Below the pieces are notes generated by a model. It was not told where the DNA came from, made no database searches, and saw only the letters and a program-made list of their open reading frames with translations. Positions 52,446 to 61,656 of a DNA stretch of 64,000 nucleotides are shown here, piece after piece. The stretch comes from Flavipsychrobacter stenotrophus (GTDB lineage: Bacteria; Bacteroidota; Bacteroidia; Chitinophagales; Chitinophagaceae). Every line of letters begins with the position of its first letter. Position 1 is the stretch's first letter. The stretch spans positions 1 through 64,000 of the forward strand of contig NZ_PPSL01000003.1 of the NCBI RefSeq assembly GCF_002954265.1, written 5' to 3'. Position numbers and translations under genes: made by a program.

Positions 52446-52625
52446 CTACACCAGGCCATCCTCATGACCTCCGGTAGCACCGTCGGCAAAGAAGCCTTCA
52501 ACTACCGCGCTGAACATTGGCGGTACTTTAGATAGTACAAACTCTTTCATAATAGCCACAGATTGCTGTGCTTGTTCTTCTGTAAGGCCGGCCTTGCCGG
52601 TAAGTTGGTTCAATAGTTCCTGCAT
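52446..52625 (-). CDS. Small conserved-type protein, 59 aa
   Basis: Reads MQELLNQLTGKAGLTEEQAQ, then QSVAIMKEFVLSKVPPMFSA, and ends GGHEDGLV, from an ATG at 52625 to TAG at 52446. The amphipathic helices with a LTxxAGLTEEQA start and a KSKxPP turn resemble small Bacteroidota proteins of unknown role. It starts about 130 nt beyond the clpX stop, with a terminator between them, so it probably has its own promoter. Shorter than usual gene-calling cut-offs, but codon use is regular. Confidence 0.65.
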   Translation of the reverse strand: MQELLNQLTGKAGLTEEQAQQSVAIMKEFVLSKVPPMFSAVVEGFFADGATGGHEDGLV

Positions 52626-52693
52626 ATAAGATCAATTAAAAGGGTGCTGAATGTTGATAGTCGGAATGAATGCCCAAGGTACTGCCTAAAACG

Positions 52694-52733
52694 AAAAAAG
52701 TGAATACTCATTTACGGAGTATTCACCTTTTTA
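52694..52733 (-). terminator. Terminator after clpX
   Basis: GTGAATACTC / GAGTATTCAC-type stem with flanking A- and T-runs just beyond the clpX stop. Confidence 0.8.
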
Positions 52734-52757
52734 ATAGTTTAATAACAACGGTAGAAC

Positions 52758-54002
52758 TTAAGCTGCTTTTAACTGCTCCAGTTTCGTATGTTCTATCATT
52801 TGTTTAGCATAGTCAGCAGTCAGGTGGAATGTACCATCGTGCTTGGCTGTAGGCATGTCGAACATAGCATCGGTGAGTATCATTTCACAGATAGCACGTA
52901 ATCCACGGCCACCCAGTTTGTACTGTACCGCTTTCTGCACCATATAGTCCAGCGCCTCATCTTCTACAGTCAAAGCAATACCATCGAAATCGAACAAACG
53001 GGTGTATTGTTTTACCAATGCGTTCTTAGGTTCTGTAAGTATGCGTTTCAAAGAAGCATTGTCCAACGGATTAAGATAAGTAACAATAGGCAACCTGCCC
53101 AGCAACTCCGGTATCAAACCGAAAGTGCGCAGATCCTGTGCATTTACATACTGCAGCAGGTTAGCACGATCTACATCTTTAGATGCCTTGATGGCGTTAT
53201 AACCGATAGAAGCAGTCTGCACACGGCGGGCTATCATCTTGTCAATACCTTCAAATGCGCCACCGCAGATAAAGAGGATATTGGTGGTATTCACCTTTAT
53301 CATCTTCTGCTCAGGGTGCTTACGGCCTCCCTGTGGTGGTACAAGTACCTCAGAACCTTCTAAAAGCTTCAGCATGGCCTGTTGCACTCCTTCGCCACTT
53401 ACATCGCGTGTAATAGACGGATTATCGCTCTTACGGCCTATTTTGTCTATTTCATCTATGTATACGATACCGCGCTCGGCAGCAGGTACATCATAGTTGC
53501 TGGCTTGCAACAGGCGCGAAAGAATGCTTTCCACATCTTCACCCACATAACCGGCCTCTGTAAATACTGTTGCGTCAACTATAGCGAAAGGCACCTGCAG
53601 CATACGGGCTATACTCTTAGCCAGCAATGTTTTACCGGTTCCGGTCTCACCAACCATTATGATGTTAGACTTTTCGATCTCCACATCATCCTGCACCGGC
53701 ATACTCAGGCGCTTGTAGTGATTGTATATTGCTACAGAAAGTACTTTTTTAGCATCGTCCTGGCCAATTACGTATTGATCAAGAAATGTTTTTACCTCCA
53801 TTGGCTTGTAATGCTTGTTGCGCATTATATCGGGAGGAGGAGGTGGGGTCTTTTGTTTTTCCCCGGTAGCTTCAGTAAGCAGCGAGTGTGCATTTTCTAT
53901 ACACTGATCGCAAATATTACCTTTTAAGCCGGTAAAAAGAATGTTCACATCACTCTCAGATCGATCGCAGAAGGAACATTTTTTTTCAGTTTGCTTAGCC
54001 AT
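52758..54002 (-). CDS. clpX: ATP-dependent Clp protease ATP-binding subunit ClpX
   Basis: A 414-aa AAA+ unfoldase that feeds tagged proteins to ClpP. N-terminal C4 zinc finger (CSFCDRSES ... NICDQCI), Walker [13 protein letters not shown], Walker [12 protein letters not shown], sensor-region [15 protein letters not shown], the arginine-rich RGLRAICE and [11 protein letters not shown] loops. The ClpP-docking IGF-type loop is not obvious. clpP and tig are not adjacent here, unlike in many bacteria. Confidence 0.97.
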   Translation of the reverse strand: MAKQTEKKCSFCDRSESDVNILFTGLKGNICDQCIENAHSLLTEATGEKQKTPPPPPDIMRNKHYKPMEVKTFLDQYVIGQDDAKKVLSVAIYNHYKRLSMPVQDDVEIEKSNIIMVGETGTGKTLLAKSIARMLQVPFAIVDATVFTEAGYVGEDVESILSRLLQASNYDVPAAERGIVYIDEIDKIGRKSDNPSITRDVSGEGVQQAMLKLLEGSEVLVPPQGGRKHPEQKMIKVNTTNILFICGGAFEGIDKMIARRVQTASIGYNAIKASKDVDRANLLQYVNAQDLRTFGLIPELLGRLPIVTYLNPLDNASLKRILTEPKNALVKQYTRLFDFDGIALTVEDEALDYMVQKAVQYKLGGRGLRAICEMILTDAMFDMPTAKHDGTFHLTADYAKQMIEHTKLEQLKAA

Positions 54003-54028
54003 TATTCAGATACTTATTTTTTGGACGC

Positions 54029-54036
54029 CAAAGGTA
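54029..54036 (-). promoter_or_regulatory. -7 promoter box TACCTTTG for clpX
   Basis: Perfect TAnnTTTG on the minus strand, 26 nt upstream of the ATG at 54002. Confidence 0.55.
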
Positions 54037-54120
54037 CGAAAAAGTGCACGGATGAAGTCTTTATTATAAATGGGTCGTATACATTAACGTTTACGCTAGC
54101 CTCACGAGTCAGCACATAAA

Positions 54121-54148
54121 AAAAGCGACGGCAATGACCGTCACTTTT
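54121..54148 (-). terminator. Terminator after the thioredoxin-like gene
   Basis: AAAAGTGACGG / CCGTCGCTTTT stem with one mismatch and a 6-nt loop, then T-run on the minus strand. Confidence 0.65.
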
Positions 54149-54169
54149 AAATATAAATTTAGATACCGG

Positions 54170-54736
54170 TTAGTGTCCCGCAGGCGCTGTTACAGGCCCG
54201 TCAAGAGAAGCCCATGATGGCTTGAATGCTTTCTGATAAGCTTCCCATTGTGCCTGATTTTTTGCTGCTACTTCATTAAAGAAGCGAACTATCAGTTCCA
54301 TTCCTTTCACATCCTGATAGCCTGGCACCGGCATCGGGCTCTGGTAAAACTGTTCCATAAATACGCTTGTTGGATATGATACTCTTGGACCTATCCACAT
54401 AGCAGCAAGTGAATTCATCTTCTTTTCGGGATCAAAGCCATATTGCTTACCCATAAAGTAGATCACATCTTTACGTTCTGCATTGAACCGTACGCAATAG
54501 AAGTTATCATTCATATACTTGATCACATCAGGATTGGTAAATGTGGTAGCTTCCATCTTCTTGCACCAGCCACACCAGTCGGTATACATATCTACATATA
54601 CTCTCTTTGGCTTTTCCTTCATTTTCACCTGCAGCTCATCAATCGACAACCACTTAATTCCGCCCTCCGCCTTCTGCGCCATCAATGCCGGGGTCATCAT
54701 CAAAATAGCCACAGCAATAAGTATAATACGTTTCAT
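54170..54736 (-). CDS. Secreted thioredoxin-fold protein
   Basis: A 188-aa protein. Signal peptide MKRIILIAVAILMMTPALMA. Thioredoxin_7-like domain with active site DWCGWCKKMEATTF (CGWC, about 50-53), and TSVFMEQF for the cis-Pro region (SYPTSVF). It acts in the periplasm as a thiol oxidoreductase, likely reducing or isomerising disulfides. DUF255-like proteins share this CGWC-KxME pattern. Confidence 0.88.
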   Translation of the reverse strand: MKRIILIAVAILMMTPALMAQKAEGGIKWLSIDELQVKMKEKPKRVYVDMYTDWCGWCKKMEATTFTNPDVIKYMNDNFYCVRFNAERKDVIYFMGKQYGFDPEKKMNSLAAMWIGPRVSYPTSVFMEQFYQSPMPVPGYQDVKGMELIVRFFNEVAAKNQAQWEAYQKAFKPSWASLDGPVTAPAGH

Positions 54737-54780
54737 TTCTTTGGTTCTTGTTGGAAAAACGAATTTACAATTAATCCATG

Positions 54781-54788
54781 TAGTTTTG
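54781..54788 (+). promoter_or_regulatory. -7 promoter box TAGTTTTG for ubiX
   Basis: Perfect TAnnTTTG, 18 nt upstream of the ATG at 54807; rules out the long upstream frame. Confidence 0.6.
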
Positions 54789-54806
54789 CTAGTACTAATT
54801 AAAATT

Positions 54807-55364
54807 ATGACAAAAATAGCAGTTGCGGTAACGGGTGCAAGCGGGTCTATCTACGCGAAAGTATTACTGGAAAAACTGCAGGCGCTTAGCTCTCAGGTTG
54901 ATGAGGTAAGTGTGGTGTGGAGTGATAATGCACGTATGGTGTGGGAGCATGAATTGGGTAATAAAGACTATGAAAAGATACCGTTCAAGAACTGGGAAAA
55001 GAACAATTTCCTGGCGCCATTTGCATCGGGTAGTTCTTCTTACAGCGCATTGATCATTTGTCCTTGCAGTATGGGTACACTCGGTCGTATAGCAGGGGGC
55101 ATCAGTAATGACCTTGTTACGCGCGCTGCAGATGTAATGTTGAAGGAACGTCGCAAACTGATATGTATGGTTAGGGAGACACCTTATAATCTTATTCACC
55201 TGCGCAACATGACAGCAGTAACGGAAGCAGGCGGCATCATCTGCCCGGCAACGCCATCGTTTTACAGTAACCCGGTTACAGCCGATGATATCGCTTATAC
55301 AGTTGTACAACGTGCGTTACAATTGGCCGGGCTTAAACCCGATGGATACAAGTGGGGAGAATAA
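54807..55364 (+). CDS. ubiX: Flavin prenyltransferase UbiX family
   Basis: A 185-aa flavoprotein that prenylates FMN to make the cofactor of UbiD decarboxylases. AVAVTGASGSIYAKVLLEKL (FMN loop), APFASGSSSYSALIICPCSM, GRIAGGISNDLVTRAADVML and MVRETPYNLIHLRNM are all typical. Start 54807 gives the standard MTKIAVAVTGASGS. No ubiD homologue is in the window. Its first base pairs lie 70 bp from the divergent thioredoxin-like gene. Confidence 0.93.
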   Translation: MTKIAVAVTGASGSIYAKVLLEKLQALSSQVDEVSVVWSDNARMVWEHELGNKDYEKIPFKNWEKNNFLAPFASGSSSYSALIICPCSMGTLGRIAGGISNDLVTRAADVMLKERRKLICMVRETPYNLIHLRNMTAVTEAGGIICPATPSFYSNPVTADDIAYTVVQRALQLAGLKPDGYKWGE

Positions 55365-55456
55365 ATTTGACGATTAGCCAATGTTCAGATGAGACACCAA
55401 GGTTATGAATTACCCCTTTTTAACCAATTGCCTTTTTAACTCTTTAACTTAGACAA

Positions 55457-56227
55457 ATGGAATATTCTAAATCGCTGGTACGACTGAGGTCTATACTGGA
55501 TGAGCTGCGGGAGCAATGCCCGTGGGATAAAAAGCAGACATTACACACACTACGGCCGCAGACAATAGAAGAGATCTACGAGCTGAGTGATACATTAGTT
55601 AATGAAGACTGGAACGGAATAAAAGAAGAGCTGGGCGACTTGCTCCTGCACATAGTTTTCTATAGTAAGATCGGTGCTGAGCAAGGCAAGTTCACGCTCG
55701 ATGATGTGATAGAAGGGGTGTGCAATAAATTGGTCAATCGCCATCCCCACATATACAGTAACGTGAAAGTGGATGATGAGGAGCAGGTGAAGCAGAACTG
55801 GGAAAAGATAAAACAGAAAGAAGGTAAGAAGTCTATTCTCAGCGGTATACCACCATCAATGCCCGCATTGGTAAAAGCATTGCGACTGCAGGAGAAAACA
55901 AAGACGGTGGGTTTTGAATGGGAGAACACCGGGCAGGTAAAGGATAAGGTAGAAGAGGAAATGCAGGAGCTGTATGAAGCTGTGGAAGCGGGCAACCAGG
56001 ATGAGGTAGAAGCGGAAATGGGCGATGTATTCTTTGCGTTGATCAACTACGCGAGGTTTGTAAAAGTTGACCCGGAGCTGGCTCTCGAAAGAACGAACAA
56101 GAAGTTCATTCGCAGGTTTAAGCGAGTGGAGGAAATGGCAGCAGAAGAGGGCAAGACCCTGCATGATATGACCCTGTGGGAAATGGATGCATTATGGAAT
56201 AAAGTAAAAGCTGAGGATCGTAAATAA
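55457..56227 (+). CDS. mazG: Nucleoside triphosphate pyrophosphohydrolase MazG
   Basis: A 256-aa protein with two MazG domains, as in E. coli. First: RSILDELREQCPWDKKQTLH, EEIYELSDTL, DWNGIKEELGDLLLHIVFYS (the EExxE ... ExxD metal-binding pattern). Second: TVGFEWENTGQVKDKVEEEM, EELYEA-type acidic run and EAEMGDVFFALINYAR. It hydrolyses non-canonical NTPs. Its stop is directly followed, with no gap, by the histidine kinase start, so they are co-translated. Confidence 0.95.
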   Translation: MEYSKSLVRLRSILDELREQCPWDKKQTLHTLRPQTIEEIYELSDTLVNEDWNGIKEELGDLLLHIVFYSKIGAEQGKFTLDDVIEGVCNKLVNRHPHIYSNVKVDDEEQVKQNWEKIKQKEGKKSILSGIPPSMPALVKALRLQEKTKTVGFEWENTGQVKDKVEEEMQELYEAVEAGNQDEVEAEMGDVFFALINYARFVKVDPELALERTNKKFIRRFKRVEEMAAEEGKTLHDMTLWEMDALWNKVKAEDRK

Positions 56228-59200
56228 ATGTTCAATCGTTTTCCATATTGGGGCTGGCTTACATTGAGCATATTGCTTTGGTGTAGCAGCATCTATTACT
56301 TCAGGGCGCACCGACAGGAGTTGCTTCCTGAACAGATGGCCCGTTTGGTAAACGAAGACCTGGCAAAGAGGGAGAGATCGTTCAACGATTTTATGCAGGA
56401 CAGGTCGTTGACCCATCGCATATTTACTGACTCACTTACAGAGAAAGAAGTAAAAGAAATTGCAGAATTACCTTTCTACATTTATGCCTACAGTGGCGAC
56501 TCACTTAAGTTCTGGAACAACAATTCAATAATAGGATTGAACAACGATTCGCTGCAGGGCAACACCTCTGTTAGAAAAAATCAGAAGGGAATATTTATTA
56601 GGAAGTACCTGAAGCAGACCGACCTGCCGGGTAATAAGACCTACATTGTTCTATTCCCGGTACTGATCACGTACCCTATAGAAAATGATTACCTGCATAC
56701 TCACTTTGCAGCGTCAGACAACATACCGGTAAAGACAAAGATCACCAACCTGCCGTCACACGCCCCCGATGAGTATAAGATCATAATGTCGGGAAATGAA
56801 ACAGTTGCTTACCTGGCATTTAACGGAGAAGACATACAGACCTGGCAGCCGGATGTCTTGTTCATGTCGTTGCTCATTGCAGCAATGCTATTCTCTATAG
56901 CGTGGCTACAGCATGTAATACTACATCTTACCCGCAACGCTAAAAAGATAGTGGCTCCCATCATAATTACTTGCGTGGCCATATCTATCAGGCTGATGTT
57001 GTTTGAATGGGGCTTGCCCTTCCACTTAGATACACTGACTATATTTTCACCCACACTTTATGCAACCAGCAGGTATTTATCGTCATTAGGAGATCTCTTT
57101 ATTAGTTTGGTGCTGGTCCTCTGGTTACTTGTTTTTGTTAGCAGGCACACAGATCACCGCAACTATTTTATAAAGGTCAGGTCACCTTTATTGCGAACTA
57201 TTACAGCTGCGGTAATGTTGAGTTTGTTCGCATCGTTCGTACTATTCTTCATAAAAATATTACGCAGCCTTATACTCGACTCCCGCATATCTTTTGACGT
57301 AACCCATTTCTACGAGGTAACCATTTACACGGTCTTCGGGCTGGTAGCGGTAATTGCTATAATGGGCATATCGTGCATGGCCATTTATCTTTTAAATGTG
57401 CAACTGCAGTTGCTGATAAGAAACCGACTAGTAAAGATGGTGGGTATGGCGGTGGCGCTTTTTCTGTTCTATTATTTGTTGGGTTATACACAAGATGTGT
57501 TTTATGAATACTTACTGGGTTGTATCCTCGTCTTTGTTTTCCTGATGGATATCCCTTCGTTCAGATTGACCTCTAAACTTTTCGAGCCGCGTATGATCAT
57601 ATGGGCGCTTATTATCTGCACCTTTTCTACCGCTATAGTCCGCTACTACAACGAGATAAAGGAACAGGCAACAAGGATGGCATTTGTAGAGCAAAGATTA
57701 TCTCCGCATCATGACGATCAACTGGAACTCTCTTTCGATAAAACGGCAAAGCTTATAGAGCGAGACAAACAACTGAAGAACTTCTTTTATAAGCCATCTG
57801 CACAGGCCCGCAAAAGCCTGAATCAACATTTAGATTCCCTTTATCTTACCGGCTTAGGTAGGTACCAGACCACCCTCTATCTTTTTGATGAAGACTACAC
57901 TAACCTGTTAAATAAAGATACGCTCACATACCCTGAGCTAATGGACGAGAAATACGAGTCAGTCATCACTAACTCTTCTTACCTCTTTTATAAAGAATCC
58001 ATTCTTAGCAAACAATACTATCTGTCTTACATACCTATCTATAACGATACTGTCAACAACATAATTGGGTATGTATTTATAGGGCTTGACCAAAAGCGAG
58101 CAACCTCTGAAACCGTTTACCCTGAACTGTTACAACCAAATACCAACAAAGGCGCATCGGGAGAAACACACTATTCTTATGCCATGTATATCAGTGGTAA
58201 GCTCATTAGCCAGACCAATGATTATCCCTTCCCCGTGAGGCTATTATATGATACGCTTAAAGAGCAGGAATATGTTTATGAAAATTACAGAGGCTTCTCT
58301 ACGTTGTATACCAAGATAGCAGATAAGCGAACTGCTGTGGTCGTGCACCACCATAGTGAGGTAATTGAGGCCATAACCCTTTTCTCTTATCTTTTTGGTA
58401 TACAGGTAGGTATCGCAATCATCATATTTTTGTACCAGGTCTTTTTGTCATTATCTGCCGGAAAGCTTTACCGGGAGCAGTTTGTAAGGCTCACTCTGCG
58501 TAGGCGTGTACACCTTTCCATGCTGGCCATAGTGTTCGTTTCTTTTATTATCATCGGGTGGGTGACCACACAATTCTTTACCAGCGAGTATAGAAAATCT
58601 AATGCTAATAAGCTACAGGCAGCACTGCAGGTGGCCAAGCAATCTGTACAGGATTACCTGGTAAAGGGGCAGGCTTTTGATGCGGAATTCATCTTCGACA
58701 CAGTGAGCAGATCGGCTGCATTTAAGTCATACATAACAACGGTTGCCAACAGCCAGAAGGTGGACATTAATATTTTTGACGACGCCGGCAATCTGCTCTC
58801 GTCGTCTCAGGACGATATTTATGACAGAGGGCTCATTTCACGCAAAATTAGGCCAGATGCGTATTACAGCCTGGAAAACGAAGGCTTGTCTATGGTGACC
58901 CAAAACGAAACAGTGGCCGGCCTTTCATATACATCGGTATATCAGGCATTGCGCAATGAGCAGGGATCCACGATAGGTTATATCAATGTTCCTTTCTTTA
59001 CATCAGAGAAAGATCTTGACTTTCAGATCTCCAACATCCTGGTTACGCTTATTAATCTGTATGCATTCCTGTTCCTTATTTCCAGCCTGCTTACGGTGGG
59101 TGTTACACGATGGATGACCAGAACATTCGATATGATCATCAAGCAGTTTGATAAGCTGAATCTGGAGCAGAACGAAAGAATAGAATGGCCATATAATGAT

Positions 59201-59959
59201 GAGATAGGAAGCCTTGTTGCAGAGTATAACAAGATGGTAAAAAAGGTGGAGGAAAACGCGATGCGCCTTGCACAGACGGAGCGTGAGATGGCATGGCGTG
59301 AGATGGCCCGACAGGTGGCGCACGAGATCAAGAATCCGCTTACACCTATGAAGCTCAATATCCAGTATCTGCAGAATGCAATGCGGAATGATAACCCCAA
59401 CATTAAGCAGCTTACCGAGCGTGTGTCTATATCTATAATAGAGCAGATAGATAACCTGTCATACATCGCATCAGAATTCTCCAACTTTGCCAAGATGCCG
59501 GAGGCAAAACCGGAGGAACTGGAGATAGACCAGTTACTGACCAAGGCAGTAGAATTGTATACTAAAGATGAAGTTGTAAAAGTGACGATAGATCAGTTAG
59601 CTACTCAACTTACTGTTCTTTGCGATCATAGCCAGATGTTGCGTGTCTTCACCAATCTGCTGGAGAATGCAAAGCAGGCAATACCCCCCGATAGGCAAGG
59701 GGTGATAAAAGTATTTGCAACAAGAGACAGTGATGATGTGTTGATAGCCATTACAGATAATGGTAGCGGTATAGATGAAGAAACATCTAAGCGAATATTT
59801 CAGCCCTACTTCACCACCAAATCATCAGGCACCGGCCTCGGCCTGGCAATGACCAAAAAGATCATTGAGTTCTGGAAGGGGAAGATCTGGTTTGAGACAG
59901 TTGAAGATGAAGGAACAACATTCTACATAAGGTTGCCGCTGGTAAAAGCAGAAAAATAA
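56228..59959 (+). CDS. NtrY-type membrane sensor histidine kinase
   Basis: A 1243-aa protein. N-terminal anchor, a long extracytoplasmic sensor (about 25-205), about eight hydrophobic segments (about 210-480), a second extracytoplasmic region (about 490-720), two more membrane helices near 725 and 775, a third sensor-like region, one helix near 950, a HAMP-like linker, then HisKA with the phosphorylated His in VAHEIKNPLTPMKLNIQYLQ (about 1032), N-box FTNLLENAKQAIPP and G-boxes ITDNGSGIDEE and GTGLGLAMTKKIIEFW. There is no receiver domain nor response regulator nearby, so it is an orphan. Adjacent to mazG without a gap. Confidence 0.9.
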   Translation: MFNRFPYWGWLTLSILLWCSSIYYFRAHRQELLPEQMARLVNEDLAKRERSFNDFMQDRSLTHRIFTDSLTEKEVKEIAELPFYIYAYSGDSLKFWNNNSIIGLNNDSLQGNTSVRKNQKGIFIRKYLKQTDLPGNKTYIVLFPVLITYPIENDYLHTHFAASDNIPVKTKITNLPSHAPDEYKIIMSGNETVAYLAFNGEDIQTWQPDVLFMSLLIAAMLFSIAWLQHVILHLTRNAKKIVAPIIITCVAISIRLMLFEWGLPFHLDTLTIFSPTLYATSRYLSSLGDLFISLVLVLWLLVFVSRHTDHRNYFIKVRSPLLRTITAAVMLSLFASFVLFFIKILRSLILDSRISFDVTHFYEVTIYTVFGLVAVIAIMGISCMAIYLLNVQLQLLIRNRLVKMVGMAVALFLFYYLLGYTQDVFYEYLLGCILVFVFLMDIPSFRLTSKLFEPRMIIWALIICTFSTAIVRYYNEIKEQATRMAFVEQRLSPHHDDQLELSFDKTAKLIERDKQLKNFFYKPSAQARKSLNQHLDSLYLTGLGRYQTTLYLFDEDYTNLLNKDTLTYPELMDEKYESVITNSSYLFYKESILSKQYYLSYIPIYNDTVNNIIGYVFIGLDQKRATSETVYPELLQPNTNKGASGETHYSYAMYISGKLISQTNDYPFPVRLLYDTLKEQEYVYENYRGFSTLYTKIADKRTAVVVHHHSEVIEAITLFSYLFGIQVGIAIIIFLYQVFLSLSAGKLYREQFVRLTLRRRVHLSMLAIVFVSFIIIGWVTTQFFTSEYRKSNANKLQAALQVAKQSVQDYLVKGQAFDAEFIFDTVSRSAAFKSYITTVANSQKVDINIFDDAGNLLSSSQDDIYDRGLISRKIRPDAYYSLENEGLSMVTQNETVAGLSYTSVYQALRNEQGSTIGYINVPFFTSEKDLDFQISNILVTLINLYAFLFLISSLLTVGVTRWMTRTFDMIIKQFDKLNLEQNERIEWPYNDEIGSLVAEYNKMVKKVEENAMRLAQTEREMAWREMARQVAHEIKNPLTPMKLNIQYLQNAMRNDNPNIKQLTERVSISIIEQIDNLSYIASEFSNFAKMPEAKPEELEIDQLLTKAVELYTKDEVVKVTIDQLATQLTVLCDHSQMLRVFTNLLENAKQAIPPDRQGVIKVFATRDSDDVLIAITDNGSGIDEETSKRIFQPYFTTKSSGTGLGLAMTKKIIEFWKGKIWFETVEDEGTTFYIRLPLVKAEK

Positions 59960-59962
59960 GGA

Positions 59963-60376
59963 TTATGCTACCAACTTCACCTTTTTCAATTCAGTCGCTA
60001 AATGATGAATGGCATCTTCTATTTTTTTTGCTTGTTCAGCAGAAGGATATTTTGTGCCAGTTTTATAGTGGTTTAATAATGTGCGATTAATGCCAATCTT
60101 GTTCGAAATAACAGATAGATTCAAATAATTAAAGGTTTCAAAAAAGGAAACGAGATCATATTTAAAGGAGAGTTCAATCTCCGACCAGATAATTTTATTC
60201 CATTTCTTATCATCCTTTCCTTCGTGTAGTACGTAATCCCCAACAAGGTCCTTCAGATTGTTGATTAATGCGCCCAAAGTATTGCCATAGGGTGATGGCT
60301 GCCACCCTTTCACGTCTTCAATTCGACCCCAAAAAAGGCCATCGTTTTTCTCTATTATTACTTCCAGCTTTTTCAT
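59963..60376 (-). CDS. hicB: HicB-like antitoxin with C-terminal HTH
   Basis: A 137-aa protein. N-terminal HicB domain (KKLEVIIEKNDGLFWGRIED, NTLGALINNLKDLVGDYV), then a Cro/XRE-like HTH about 85-130 (SVISNKIGINRTLLNHYKTG). It binds and neutralises HicA and represses the operon. Overlaps hicA by 4 nt (ATGA). Lies between the histidine kinase (convergent, 4 bp away) and the PorP-like gene. Confidence 0.8.
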   Translation of the reverse strand: MKKLEVIIEKNDGLFWGRIEDVKGWQPSPYGNTLGALINNLKDLVGDYVLHEGKDDKKWNKIIWSEIELSFKYDLVSFFETFNYLNLSVISNKIGINRTLLNHYKTGTKYPSAEQAKKIEDAIHHLATELKKVKLVA

Positions 60377-60558
60377 TTTAACCCAGCTTTTTTAAGAATT
60401 GAATTTGCTGTTCCGGTTGGCACCTCTTTGCTGCCGTGATCGGGAACAGGTAGTGAGTATTGAAAACCAGGGTGAACGAATATTTTATGGCTGCCAGTCT
60501 GGCGAATTTCTACCCAACCGGCTTTTTTAACCATTCTGATGAGTTCACTGGATTTCAT
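60373..60558 (-). CDS. hicA: HicA-like mRNA interferase toxin
   Basis: A 61-aa protein. Double-stranded RNA-binding-like fold: MKSSELIRMVKKAGWVEIRQ, TGSHKIFVHPG (catalytic His in GSH) and VPTGTANSILKKAGL. Cleaves mRNA when free. I use the ATG at 60558; the earlier in-frame start at 60621 precedes the promoter box. Toxin precedes antitoxin, the usual hicAB order. Confidence 0.85.
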   Translation of the reverse strand: MKSSELIRMVKKAGWVEIRQTGSHKIFVHPGFQYSLPVPDHGSKEVPTGTANSILKKAGLK

Positions 60559-60566
60559 ACAAAAAG

Positions 60567-60587
60567 CAAAGGTATCATTTTTGATAC
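60567..60587 (-). promoter_or_regulatory. hicAB promoter and probable autoregulatory operator
   Basis: -7 box TACCTTTG on the minus strand (60567-60574), overlapped by the palindrome GTATCA-tttt-TGATAC (60572-60587). A repressor such as HicB bound here would block RNA polymerase. Confidence 0.65.
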
Positions 60588-60605
60588 TTTCTATAAAAAT
60601 AATTT

Positions 60606-61655
60606 TTAGAATTTCGGACAAACCGTCTTCTTCAATATGCCCGTTTTGTTGATGAAATCGCCCGTTATAGAGAAGGTTATTTCGTAGCCACCTTGTAGTT
60701 TACTGGCCTGTTTCAGTGTAGATGTATTCACATCATAACTCATAGCAACAGCTGTGCGTTTGTACTTAAGCTTTACAACAGGTATTACCGCATCGAACAG
60801 GCGATAGAAACACCCTGCGGTAAGGGCATATTCAGGCCGTTCACCACCACCTTTTTCAGAAACTGTGAATAGTGCTCCGGTGACAGACTCCATATAAGTA
60901 CCTTGTAAAGCAAAGTTAGTGTGTAGCTGAACCGACATATTATCTCTTACACTGAAACCAATTGCGCCATTCACATTCCAGCGCATATTGTGTGTTACTC
61001 CCGGTGTCTCGAAATAAGAGAACGACGGTTGTGTAAGGTGATAGCCAGAAAGGCCCAGGATATAAGTCACCTCATTGTTGTCACCACTACTGGTGTTGTA
61101 GTTAATGCCAGCGCCAATATCCCACATGGTCATCTTGTTATTGGTAAAGTTTTCAAACGTAGGGTTGTTCGGGTCGTAGTGCCCGCCCTGGTACTGGGCA
61201 TTGGTGGTAGCGTTACTTTTATCAAAGCTATGTTGCGTATAGCCCGCAGTAAAGCCAACAGAAAGATACCGGTTTTTTTCACTGTTCAGCGACTTGCTGA
61301 AGTTGATAGCAGGGTAAACAGAGGTAATAGTCTGCTGTAATGACCCTGCTTTATCAGAATAGCCCAGTAAGCCAAAGCTGAGATAGTCGTTAGAAAAATG
61401 CCCGATCGGTACACGGGCCTCACCGTAGGCCGACATGGTTATGAACGGGTTACTTATACTACTCCACTGGTTGCGATAGTATGCCCCTAACTTAAAATCG
61501 TTAGAGAAGATACCTACCAGCGATGGGTTGCGCAATATTGATGTTTCATAAAACTGGGAAAAATGCACGTCGGCCTGCGCCATTACCAACGAAGGGCAAA
61601 GGGCAATTCCGGCAATCAGTAAGGCTTTCTTTATTCTCGTTATCATGGCGCACAT
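60606..61655 (-). CDS. PorP/SprF-family T9SS-associated membrane protein
   Basis: A 349-aa protein. Signal peptide about 1-26 (MAQ). N-terminus ADVHFSQFYETSILRNPSLV is the PorP/SprF signature (HFSQF...NP), followed by a beta-barrel (SFGLLGYSDKAG, VGFTAGYTQHSFD, YALTAGCFYRL, GYEITFSITGDF). Such proteins anchor or guide T9SS cargo, usually with a cargo gene directly upstream. That is true here: its start is 1 nt from the stop of the PKD-repeat gene. Start 61655 or M4 at 61646. Confidence 0.88.
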   Translation of the reverse strand: MCAMITRIKKALLIAGIALCPSLVMAQADVHFSQFYETSILRNPSLVGIFSNDFKLGAYYRNQWSSISNPFITMSAYGEARVPIGHFSNDYLSFGLLGYSDKAGSLQQTITSVYPAINFSKSLNSEKNRYLSVGFTAGYTQHSFDKSNATTNAQYQGGHYDPNNPTFENFTNNKMTMWDIGAGINYNTSSGDNNEVTYILGLSGYHLTQPSFSYFETPGVTHNMRWNVNGAIGFSVRDNMSVQLHTNFALQGTYMESVTGALFTVSEKGGGERPEYALTAGCFYRLFDAVIPVVKLKYKRTAVAMSYDVNTSTLKQASKLQGGYEITFSITGDFINKTGILKKTVCPKF

Positions 61656-61656
61656 T

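Noticed and set aside
54519-54806. N-terminal extension of UbiX by 96 codons
   Set aside because: It lies across the divergent thioredoxin-like gene start and before a perfect promoter box; UbiX proteins start at MTKIAVAVTGASGS.
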